This document shows positions 57,694 to 64,000 of a stretch of 64,000 nucleotides of DNA, one piece after another. The notes beneath the pieces were generated by a model. It did no database searches. It saw only the letters and a list, made by a program, of their open reading frames with translations, and was not told where the DNA came from. The DNA is from UBA1732 sp045114235. GTDB lineage: Bacteria > Verrucomicrobiota > Lentisphaeria > Victivallales > UBA1829. The first letter of the stretch is position 1, and every line of letters begins with the position of its first letter. Position numbers and translations under genes: made by a program. The stretch is from positions 1 to 64,000 of the forward strand of contig JBGUKB010000038.1 of NCBI GenBank assembly GCA_045114235.1. Reading direction: 5' to 3'.

Positions 57694-57729
57694 AAAAAGG
57701 CCGGGCCCCGAGGAAAACGGAGCCCGGCC
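57694..57729 (-). terminator. terminator of the GH43 gene
   Basis: Leftward GGCCGGGCT (complement of 57721-57729) and the opposed GCCCGGCC (complement of 57699-57706) form a GC-rich stem, followed by TTTTT. Confidence 0.8.
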
Positions 57730-57761
57730 GGAATCACAAGGCTGATTCGTTCAGCTTCGGA

Positions 57762-59543
57762 TCACTTGCTCTCGGGGGAGAGGTCGGTGCCGAGGCGGAA
57801 GTAGTCGACGTCGACGAAGCCGCCGGCTTCCTTCGTGGCGAAGTTGAAGATGCCGAAACGGTAGCCCATGAAGTGGGGCATGCTGTAGGGCATGTTGATG
57901 GCGTTGCCGATGCGCGTCCAGGTCTTGCCGTCGTTGCTGTAGTAGAAGAACGACTGGTCTTTTCTGCGGGCGTTGAGCTTGTATTCGTCTTCCGCGGGCG
58001 CGCCGACCGGGGCCACGTCGACTTCGACGCGGAGGTAGGCGATGTCACCGTCCAGCGGGACGGATGCGATCTCGTTCATGGCCTGCTGCGGCTGCTGGGG
58101 CTGCTGTCCCTGCTGGGGGCCGCCGAAGCCGCCGGGACGTCCGCCGCGACCGCCGCGACCGCCGCCGACCGGGGTGCACATCACGATGGTCTTCTTGCCG
58201 TCGGCTTTCTTGACGCCGACGAAGCCCCACTGTGCCTGGAAGGAGGAGAGTCCGGCGTAGTCGCCGTCCTTCATGTTCTTGGTGTCGATCTTGATCTCGG
58301 CCGTGGAGGTCGGGCCAAAGGTGCGCTGGGTGAGGGTGTTTTTCGCCTTTTCAAGGGAGTTCACGACGTCGCCGGTCTTGAAGCGGATCCAGCCGGGGCG
58401 GTCCTTGAGGCTCCAGAGGGAGTTGACCGGGATGTGGTTCCACTGCCAGACGAGCGGGAGATCGCGGTCGCCGGACTTGCGGCTGAATTCGTCGCTGGCG
58501 ACGACCTTCGGGATGGCGGGGTGCTTCACGTTGATCGGGAGCGCGGGCAGGGTCTTGCCGTCGCCGTCGGTGCCAATCATCGGCCAGCCGTCTTTCCAGG
58601 TCACGGGGACGAGGAACGGGATGCGTCCAACGCCGCCGCGGTCGCCGAAGAGCATGGCGTACCATTTCCCGTCGGGGGTATCGACGAGGCCGCCCTGGGC
58701 GATGCCTTCGCAGGAGTAGATCATTTTGGATTCATAGGGGCCTTCGATCTTGTCGGCGCGGGCGCAGAAGACGCTGCGGACGTTCGGCCAGCCGATGTTG
58801 ATCAGGTAGTACTTGCCGTCGATGATGTGCATCTGGGAGCCTTCGAGGAGGCTGCCGGTGTTTCCGGCGTCGCGGTTGGTGTCGGCGCGGGAGACGAGGA
58901 CCTTGTTCTGGATGCGTCCGTTGGCGTCGACGCCGAGGCCGCCCTTCTTGACGGCGGTGAGGTCGGAGGTCAGCTCGACGATCTTGCGGTCGCCGCCGTC
59001 CCAGATGATGTAGTTGCGGCCGTCCTTGTCAAGCACGAGGGAGTGGTCGTGGAAGCGCGGGAGCGTGGCGATGCGTTTCCAGTCGCCCTTCTTCGGGTCC
59101 TTGCTGGTCCAGATGTAGGTCTTGTTCGTGGGCTGGGAGAAGGAGGAGACGTAGAACGTGCCGTCCTTGTAGCGGATGCAGCTGGCCCAGGTGCCGTTGC
59201 CGTATTCGTCCCGGCCGTTGGAGAGCGTGAGGCGGTCTTTCACGTTCTGGGGCAGGTCGTCGTCCAACAGGTCGTCGTAGCAGTAGCTGACGATCTCCCA
59301 GTTCACCAGGTCCTTGGACATCATCACGGGCACGCCCGGGTTCATGTGCATGGTGGTGCTGGTCATGTAGTAGGTGTCGCCCACGCGGAGGACGGAGACG
59401 TCCGGGACGTCCGCCCAGATGATGGGGTTGAGGGGAGCCTGCTTGCCGTTGTCGGCGGCGGCCGCGGCGTCGTCGGCCGTGGCGCATGCCGCGGAGCAGC
59501 AGCAGACGGCGGCGAGAGCCAGAAGAGCGAAGGTGTGTTTCAT
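57762..59543 (-). CDS. secreted glycoside hydrolase family 43 protein (beta-xylosidase/arabinofuranosidase type)
   Basis: 593 residues from ATG 59543 (AAAGG upstream). Lipoprotein-like signal MKHTFALLALAAVCCCSAAC. Residues 35-340 are the GH43 propeller: NPIIWADVPDVSVLRVGDTYYM with the general-base Asp, FHDHSLVLDKDG and GSLLEGSQMHIIDGKYYL with the likely acid Glu. Residues 345-593 form a concanavalin-like C-terminal sandwich interrupted by a Gly/Gln low-complexity loop (GGGRGGRGG...QQGQQPQQ). Predicted to cleave xylose or arabinose residues from hemicellulose. Upstream region has phased repeats (59642-59673). Confidence 0.88.
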   Translation of the reverse strand: MKHTFALLALAAVCCCSAACATADDAAAAADNGKQAPLNPIIWADVPDVSVLRVGDTYYMTSTTMHMNPGVPVMMSKDLVNWEIVSYCYDDLLDDDLPQNVKDRLTLSNGRDEYGNGTWASCIRYKDGTFYVSSFSQPTNKTYIWTSKDPKKGDWKRIATLPRFHDHSLVLDKDGRNYIIWDGGDRKIVELTSDLTAVKKGGLGVDANGRIQNKVLVSRADTNRDAGNTGSLLEGSQMHIIDGKYYLINIGWPNVRSVFCARADKIEGPYESKMIYSCEGIAQGGLVDTPDGKWYAMLFGDRGGVGRIPFLVPVTWKDGWPMIGTDGDGKTLPALPINVKHPAIPKVVASDEFSRKSGDRDLPLVWQWNHIPVNSLWSLKDRPGWIRFKTGDVVNSLEKAKNTLTQRTFGPTSTAEIKIDTKNMKDGDYAGLSSFQAQWGFVGVKKADGKKTIVMCTPVGGGRGGRGGRPGGFGGPQQGQQPQQPQQAMNEIASVPLDGDIAYLRVEVDVAPVGAPAEDEYKLNARRKDQSFFYYSNDGKTWTRIGNAINMPYSMPHFMGYRFGIFNFATKEAGGFVDVDYFRLGTDLSPESK

Positions 59544-59607
59544 AGGAAAACCTTTCTTGCATTGTTGAGGTAAGGATTTGTGAAAAACCGAAACTAATTT
59601 TGAGAAT

Positions 59608-59673
59608 AATATAATCTTCGTGCGCGGGAATGGTATGTTTGATTTGTTCAAAAAGATATACTATTTGCTCAAA
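59608..59673 (-). promoter_or_regulatory. activator-type promoter of the GH43 gene
   Basis: Leftward -10 TATATT (complement of 59608-59613) without a recognisable -35. Just upstream are two 11-bp palindromic elements, ATTTGTTCAAA (59642-59652) and ATTTGCTCAAA (59663-59673), starting exactly 21 bp apart, the geometry of an AraC-like or similar activator site. Confidence 0.55.
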
Positions 59674-59711
59674 CTCCGTTCGAGGGAAAATGTGCCTAAC
59701 GTTACATAAAG

Positions 59712-59747
59712 CGGTCCGAATTCCATTGATAAATGAAATTCGGACCG
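59712..59747 (-). terminator. terminator-like hairpin after the GH31 gene
   Basis: CGGTCCGAATT (59712-59722) and AATTCGGACCG (59737-59747), a perfect 11-bp stem; the leftward tail CTTTATG is only weakly T-rich. Confidence 0.6.
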
Positions 59748-59760
59748 GGCAATCGTGTTG

Positions 59761-62643
59761 TCAGAGCTTCACGGAGACCTCGTTTCCGCTGTAGTTCACT
59801 GTCTTGCCTTCAGATATCTTGCCGTCGCGCACGATGGTCGCGCGGAACGTCTTGGTGCGCTCTCCGGTCGGATAGGAGCCCTTGCGCTTGCCGACCTTCA
59901 GTGTGGACGTGGCGTCGTCCCAGGAGAACGTGATGTCGGCGTATTCGCCCTTTTCGTAGGCGTAGGTCTCGTTGTCGTCCTCATGGAGCGTGAACGTGGC
60001 ATTCTTGCCGGGGTAGACGCGGATTTCCATCGGGGCGGCGGTCTTCTGCGTGGCGTACTCGGTATCCTCGCCGTTGAACGGGATGATGCTGCCGGCCTTG
60101 ATGAAGAACGGGAACTGGTCCATCGGGCAGGCGCGGCTGACGGTTTTGCCGCCGTCGATGAGCTCATTCGTGAAGAAGTCGTACCACTTCGCGCCGATCG
60201 GGAGATTGACGTCGACCGCCGCGTCGTTGTGGTCCGCGGAATACGTCTTCAGTTCGTCCGGGGTCCTCCAGCAGAGCTTGAGTTCACGCGTGTAGAGGTT
60301 CTGGTAGTAGTCGAGACGGAACTGGACCTTCTGGCCTTTCTTCAGCTCGATGTCGGTGGATTTGTAGCGGGCGTCCGCGGAATTCCAGTCCTCGACGACC
60401 AGCTTGCCGTCGAGCCAGAGGCGGAACCCGTCGTCGCCGGACACGCCGATCTCGTACTTGCCGTCCTCGGGCGCGGTGATGAAGCCGGTGAGGCGTGCGG
60501 AGAAGTGGTCGCCGTTGCGGAGACCTTCGGGCCATTCGACGAGGGGCGGTCCGGGCCAGGAGAGGTCGACGACTTTTTCAACGGCTTCGCTGACCTTGCG
60601 GCGGAGGCGTTCGTCGTTGAAGTATTCGATCTTCACGCCGGGTTCGCCGTCGGGCGTGGTGAGCGCGGAGGCGTCGATGACCGGGGGCCGCGGACGCGAG
60701 GCCTGGCGCAGGGAACGCGTGATCGGCTGGACGAGCATGGACGGGCCGAACATGAACTGGGCTTCGTTCGTGGTGGCGCCGGGGGTGTCCGGGAAGTCCA
60801 TGACGATCGGGCGGGTGATGGTGTAGTGGTCCTGCGTGGTCATCCATGCGAGGCTGTAGATGTAGGGCATCATGCGGTAGCGCAGTTTCGCGCCGGAGAG
60901 ATAGGAATTATAGGCCTCGGGCGCGATGTCCTTGAAGCGCCACGGCTCCTTGCTGAAGCCCGTGCCGTGCCAGCGGTAGACCGGGTTGAAGATCGCGAAC
61001 TGGTTCCAGCGGGCGAGCAGCTCCTGATATTCGGGGTTGTCGATGCCGCGGAAGCCGCCGGAGAAGAACCCGCCTGTGTCCTGCGTCCAATAGGGCAGGC
61101 CGGAGAGCGAGGCGGAGAGGCCGCCGACGATGTCTTCCTTCAGGCGCGCCCAGCTGGAGGTGGTGTCGCCGGACCAGGAGAGGGCGGCATAGCGCTGCTG
61201 GCCGGCCCAGGCGGAACGCGTGAGCGTGAGGACGCGTTTGTCGGACGTGGCGCGCTGGCCTTCGTAGCAGCCCATGGTGGTCATGAGGGAATAGGAGTTC
61301 AGGTAGCGCGTGAAGTCGCCCATGGCGTTGATGCCGTTTTCCTTGATGTCGCGGATCATGTCGCGCTGGTTGTGGCAGGCGGAACGCGTCTCGACCTCGG
61401 TGCCGTCCATCCAGGTGGCGTCGACGCCGACGTCGAGGAGGCCCTTCTTGACGTGCTTGAAGTAGATTTCGCGGCCTTCCCGGCTGTAAGCGTCGTACAC
61501 GCGGCCCTGGCGGATCCAGTGCGGCGGGTCGAACAGGAGATTCTTCGATTTCAGCTCGCGCCCGACGTCGCAGTCCAGGCCGACGGTCGGCCAGATGGAG
61601 ATCAGGACCTTCGCGTGGAGGTCGTTGTGGATGGTGTCGCACATTGCCTTCGGATCGGGGTAGCGCTCCGGGTCCCAGGTCATGCTGGTCCAGTTGCCGT
61701 CGCGGTCGGTCCAGTACTGCCAGTCCTGCACAATGAAGTCGAGCGGATAGTGGTTCTGGCGGAAGGTCTCGACCATGCCGATCAGCTCCTTCTGGCTGCT
61801 GTAGCGCTCCTTGCTCATGAAGAAGCCGTACGCCTGGCGCGGGAACATCGGGGCGTCGCCGGTGAGCTCGCGGTACTGCGTGATGACGCCGTCAAGGTCC
61901 TTTCCTGTCATGAGGTAGTAGTCGACGCCCGCGGGCGCGCTTTCCGACCAGATGGACATGCCGTTCCGGTCGTCCTTGAAGATGGACTGCGAGCAGATGT
62001 CCCACAGGATGCCGTAGTCGTTGGACGAGGTGAGCACGTTCGAGTAGGCGGGGATGTTCGCCTGGACGATGAGGATTTCCTGCCCGCGGTAGTTCAGGTA
62101 GGGACGGATCGCCTGGCCGAGGCCGTAGATCGCCTCGTCCGGCTGGAGCGTGAAGGTCTGCTTGACCTCGTACGTCGGGGCGTCGGAGATCGTGACTTCC
62201 TTGATCTCGGGGCGGACGCCGGACTTTTCGGCGAGGATGACCTTGCCGTCGGGACGTGTGAACGTCAGCGAGCCGGTGCTCTTCTCGACCTTGACCGTGA
62301 TGGACGGCGAAGTGAACGTGGCGGAGTCGGCGGCGTCCTGCTTGAGCTTGAAATCCGCCTTGACGGGTTTCGCGATCACGGAGATGCTCGGGTGCTTCGC
62401 GTGGGAAATGCCGTTCAGGTTCGAGGTTACGCGGAGCGTCTGCCCCTTGTCGCCGTAGACCTCGATGTTTTTCGTGAGGTTTCCGGCCTTGATCTGAAGT
62501 CCGGCGTCGGTGGCCTTGTACTCGAACGCGTCGGCGGCGGATACGGCCCCCGCGGCGAGCGCGGCGAGCGCGCACAGGAACGCGGTCGTGTGGATGCGGA
62601 CAAATCCGGGCATCGGAACATGCTGTTTGTTACGGAACGTCAT
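59761..62643 (-). CDS. secreted glycoside hydrolase family 31 (alpha-xylosidase/alpha-glucosidase type) with PA14 domain
   Basis: 960 residues from ATG 62643 (AAGGAG 12 bases upstream). Signal peptide with a long n-region, cleaved near AVSAADA (about 40). N-terminal galactose-mutarotase-like domain (45-230), GH31 barrel with IVQDWQYWTDRDGNW, nucleophile Asp in VDATWMDGTEVE and acid/base Asp in SWSGDTTSSW. A PA14 domain lies between about 645 and 780 (VKIEYFNDERLRRKVSEA, ITAPEDGKYEIGVSGDDGF), followed by the C-terminal beta domains. PA14-bearing GH31 enzymes are typical of xyloglucan systems, where they remove non-reducing alpha-xylose; alpha-glucosidase remains possible. Next to GH43, suggesting a hemicellulose locus. 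Confidence 0.9.
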   Translation of the reverse strand: MTFRNKQHVPMPGFVRIHTTAFLCALAALAAGAVSAADAFEYKATDAGLQIKAGNLTKNIEVYGDKGQTLRVTSNLNGISHAKHPSISVIAKPVKADFKLKQDAADSATFTSPSITVKVEKSTGSLTFTRPDGKVILAEKSGVRPEIKEVTISDAPTYEVKQTFTLQPDEAIYGLGQAIRPYLNYRGQEILIVQANIPAYSNVLTSSNDYGILWDICSQSIFKDDRNGMSIWSESAPAGVDYYLMTGKDLDGVITQYRELTGDAPMFPRQAYGFFMSKERYSSQKELIGMVETFRQNHYPLDFIVQDWQYWTDRDGNWTSMTWDPERYPDPKAMCDTIHNDLHAKVLISIWPTVGLDCDVGRELKSKNLLFDPPHWIRQGRVYDAYSREGREIYFKHVKKGLLDVGVDATWMDGTEVETRSACHNQRDMIRDIKENGINAMGDFTRYLNSYSLMTTMGCYEGQRATSDKRVLTLTRSAWAGQQRYAALSWSGDTTSSWARLKEDIVGGLSASLSGLPYWTQDTGGFFSGGFRGIDNPEYQELLARWNQFAIFNPVYRWHGTGFSKEPWRFKDIAPEAYNSYLSGAKLRYRMMPYIYSLAWMTTQDHYTITRPIVMDFPDTPGATTNEAQFMFGPSMLVQPITRSLRQASRPRPPVIDASALTTPDGEPGVKIEYFNDERLRRKVSEAVEKVVDLSWPGPPLVEWPEGLRNGDHFSARLTGFITAPEDGKYEIGVSGDDGFRLWLDGKLVVEDWNSADARYKSTDIELKKGQKVQFRLDYYQNLYTRELKLCWRTPDELKTYSADHNDAAVDVNLPIGAKWYDFFTNELIDGGKTVSRACPMDQFPFFIKAGSIIPFNGEDTEYATQKTAAPMEIRVYPGKNATFTLHEDDNETYAYEKGEYADITFSWDDATSTLKVGKRKGSYPTGERTKTFRATIVRDGKISEGKTVNYSGNEVSVKL

Positions 62644-62718
62644 ACGGAATCTGGCTCCTTTCATGGAAAGATGACTTGTTTTGAGCATGATATGAGTTGA
62701 TGTTTTTTCGTTTGCATA

Positions 62719-62747
62719 ACCTTATCATGCGCCGAGAGTAAAGTCAA
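62719..62747 (-). promoter_or_regulatory. promoter of the GH31 gene
   Basis: Leftward TTGACT (complement of 62742-62747), 17-bp spacer, TAAGGT (complement of 62719-62724). Confidence 0.6.
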
Positions 62748-62779
62748 ACGGATGTCCGTAATTATCCGTTATTATCCGT
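62748..62779. promoter_or_regulatory. phased TCCGT repeats abutting the GH31 promoter
   Basis: TCCGT at 62755, 62765 and 62775, exactly 10 bp apart, the last two inside ATTATCCGT; a fourth inverted copy ACGGA at 62748 makes ACGGATGTCCGT. They begin one base upstream of the -35 box on the GH31 strand. Confidence 0.55.
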
Positions 62780-62813
62780 AAAAATCTCTGCCTGGAACGT
62801 TAAAAGAAACGTT

Positions 62814-62859
62814 AAAAAAGACGGCTCCGCCCAAAAACACGGAAAAGAGCGGAGCCGTC
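62814..62859 (-). terminator. orphan leftward terminator
   Basis: GACGGCTCCGC (62820-62830) and GCGGAGCCGTC (62849-62859), perfect 11-bp stem, followed leftward by TTTTTT (complement of 62814-62819). No leftward gene is seen upstream of it. Confidence 0.6.
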
Positions 62860-63205
62860 AGGTCTGCGCCGCCGTATCCGATATGAGCTGCCCGGGAATA
62901 GAAGGCCAATCCCCGGTTCGATCGTGTCCCTATGGGTGAGTCGGAAGACTTCGGATGCGAAACGGCATCAAACCGTGAAAACAAAAGCATATCGCGTGCC
63001 AGAATTGGCCGGAAAACGTGTTTCTTGTCATCAATGGGGAAAAAAGATAAAAAGAAAGATGAAAAAAGGACGCGTACGCCACTGGAAATCCTGTAAAAGA
63101 GGGGTATATTATACTGATATGTCCGGGGTTTTTGCCGAAAAACATACCGTTTCGACGATCGGGAGGCGCATTTGTTTTACAGAAAATGTGAAACCTGGCA
63201 AAAGG

Positions 63206-63222
63206 TTTACGTTTTGTGTAAA
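63206..63222. promoter_or_regulatory. inverted repeat upstream of the sigma-54 promoter
   Basis: TTTAC (63206-63210) and GTAAA (63218-63222), about 40 bp upstream of the -24 box and 60-75 bp upstream of the predicted start; candidate enhancer-binding site. Confidence 0.35.
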
Positions 63223-63254
63223 TCAAAAAAGCGGCGTTTGCCTGAAAGAGAAGT

Positions 63255-63270
63255 TGGCACGGGATATGCT
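63255..63270 (+). promoter_or_regulatory. sigma-54 (RpoN) promoter of glnN
   Basis: TGGCACG-GGAT-ATGCT: the -24 GG (63256-63257) and -12 GC (63268-63269) are separated by exactly 10 bases; a single mismatch to the TGGCACG-N4-TTGCW consensus. Start predicted near 63281. Confidence 0.75.
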
Positions 63271-63313
63271 TGAACTCGGCAGACAACCTCAACAACCCAA
63301 GGAGTTGGACAGT

Positions 63314-64000
63314 ATGAGCTATCTGAACAGGATCAACGCGATCAACGCAGTCGCCGACCTCGCCGCGAGCGAGCCTGCGCCTGCAGCCCCCATCGAACCC
63401 GATCACAACTACGCGGAAGACGTCTTCGACGCCGCCTCCATGCGCGAGTACCTGCCGAAGGACATCTGCGGCAAGCTGCTCGCCACCATCGAGACCGGCG
63501 CGCCGCTGGACGTACAGATCGCCGCCGACGTGGCGCACGCCATGAAGAAGTGGGCGCTTGAACGCGGCGCCACGCACTACACGCACTGGTTCCAGCCGCT
63601 GACCGGATCGACCGCCGAAAAGCACGACGCCTTCCTCGAGATCAAGGACGGCAAGCCCATCCAGACCTTCTCCGGCAAGAACCTGATCGTCGGCGAACCC
63701 GATGCCTCCAGTTTCCCGTCGGGCGGCATCCGCTCCACCTTCGAGGCGCGCGGCTACACCGCCTGGGATCCGACCAGCCCGGCGTTCATCAAGCGCCACG
63801 GCAACGGCGCCACGCTCTGCATCCCGACCGCGTTCTGCGCGTACACCGGCGAAGCGCTCGATAAGAAGACCCCGCTGCTGCGTTCCATGCAGGCTCTCTC
63901 CGTCGCGACGAAGCGCCTCATGAAGTGCTTCAACCTGCCCGAGGAAAAGGTCGAGATCACGCTCGGCGCGGAGCAGGAATATTTCCTGATCGACAAGCAT
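63314..64000 (+). CDS. glnN: glutamine synthetase type III, 5' part
   Basis: The first 229 codons of a family whose members are about 700 residues; the gene runs off the window. Start ATG 63314 has AAGGAG ten bases before it. The N-terminal GSIII domain includes WALERGATHYTHWFQPLTG, and FSGKNLIVGEPDASSFPSGG, with the substrate/nucleotide region ITLGAEQEYFLID at the window end, where Glu residues bind metal. It forms glutamine from glutamate, ammonia and ATP. The sigma-54 promoter upstream suggests nitrogen-controlled expression. Confidence 0.93.
   Translation, partial: MSYLNRINAINAVADLAASEPAPAAPIEPDHNYAEDVFDAASMREYLPKDICGKLLATIETGAPLDVQIAADVAHAMKKWALERGATHYTHWFQPLTGSTAEKHDAFLEIKDGKPIQTFSGKNLIVGEPDASSFPSGGIRSTFEARGYTAWDPTSPAFIKRHGNGATLCIPTAFCAYTGEALDKKTPLLRSMQALSVATKRLMKCFNLPEEKVEITLGAEQEYFLIDKH

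Larger units (their letters stand above)
62644..63313. other. 670-base intergenic region between GH31 and glnN
   Basis: Contains the GH31 promoter and repeats, the orphan terminator, an AT-rich stretch (63040-63240) with a TATATTATA motif at about 63105-63113, and the sigma-54 promoter of glnN. A GGTTCGATC at 62915 recalls a tRNA T-arm, but no cloverleaf forms. No gene supported. Confidence 0.6.

Noticed and set aside
59755..62700. 981-residue rightward open frame opposite the GH31 gene
   Set aside because: Antisense of a complete GH31 enzyme with intact catalytic residues.
62880..62960. tRNA-like GGTTCGATC sequence
   Set aside because: Only the T-loop string is present; flanking bases do not pair as a T-stem and no acceptor or anticodon arm forms.

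Overview
The window reads as one contiguous piece of a GC-rich chromosome from an anaerobic, Gram-negative, polysaccharide-degrading bacterium. An outer membrane is implied by lipoproteins, a LolA-type carrier and an RND-type exporter. Anaerobiosis is implied by class III ribonucleotide reductase (NrdD/NrdG) and indolepyruvate:ferredoxin oxidoreductase. The very large AIDA-type repeat protein, the glycoside hydrolases, the type III glutamine synthetase and the small bS22/mS38-like protein best fit the PVC group, probably Lentisphaerota (Victivallales-like). That placement is inference from gene content; no rRNA or tRNA gene was found.

Layout. 1-0.5 kb: 3' end of an alpha/beta-hydrolase esterase. 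0.8-2.4 kb: a stand-alone TrpB2-type tryptophan synthase beta chain behind a promoter, a 17-residue leader peptide with two Trp codons, and a terminator that competes with an alternative pairing (a trp attenuator). 2.5-6.8 kb: operon nrdG-nrdD-trxB, in which NrdD carries a C-terminal glutaredoxin/thioredoxin-like domain, behind a promoter with two palindromes 32 bp apart that look like NrdR boxes. 7-9 kb: an MFS transporter and a divergent family 2 glycosyltransferase. 9.06-23.03 kb: a 15-gene leftward operon related to aryl polyene (APE) biosynthesis: three full ketosynthases, two half-length KS-like (chain-length-factor) proteins, ACP, ketoreductase, two hotdog dehydratases, a thioesterase, two acyltransferases, a glycosyltransferase-DUF2062 fusion, a LolA-like carrier, and an exporter fused to a lipoprotein-like domain. 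Seven junctions are ATGA overlaps. 23.2-25.5 kb: UDP-sugar pyrophosphorylase, a small hypothetical protein and YraN.

25.6-33.6 kb: a secreted GH9 protein, a small repeat-motif protein and a 1561-residue AIDA-repeat/FN3/FG-GAP protein. 33.8-39.5 kb: mraY next to a hybrid sensor kinase with a periplasmic-binding domain, a TPR protein and a 29-residue ribosomal-type protein. 39.6-45.1 kb: operon iorB-paaK-aminotransferase-iorA-nudix for aromatic 2-oxoacid/arylacetyl-CoA metabolism. 45.2-48 kb: a GH43-like lipoprotein, a GT2 enzyme and a small lipoprotein. 48.1-54.6 kb: a giant PAS/GAF hybrid kinase paralogous to the first, a VanX-like D-Ala-D-Ala dipeptidase lipoprotein and a GNAT acetyltransferase. 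54.8-57.5 kb: a membrane-anchored LRR_5 protein with a membrane partner. 57.7-62.6 kb: a GH43 and a GH31 enzyme, each behind helically phased operator-like repeats. 63.2-64 kb: the start of glnN behind a sigma-54 promoter.

Three themes run through the region: plant or host glycan breakdown (esterase, GH9, GH43, GH31), anaerobic redox and aromatic amino acid metabolism, and cell-envelope products (APE-like pigment, peptidoglycan enzymes, large surface proteins). The items most worth a second look are the attenuated, apparently leaderless trpB2 control region, the APE-like operon with two KS/half-KS pairs and an exporter-lipoprotein fusion, and the sequence-visible regulatory sites (NrdR, sigma-54, phased repeats).
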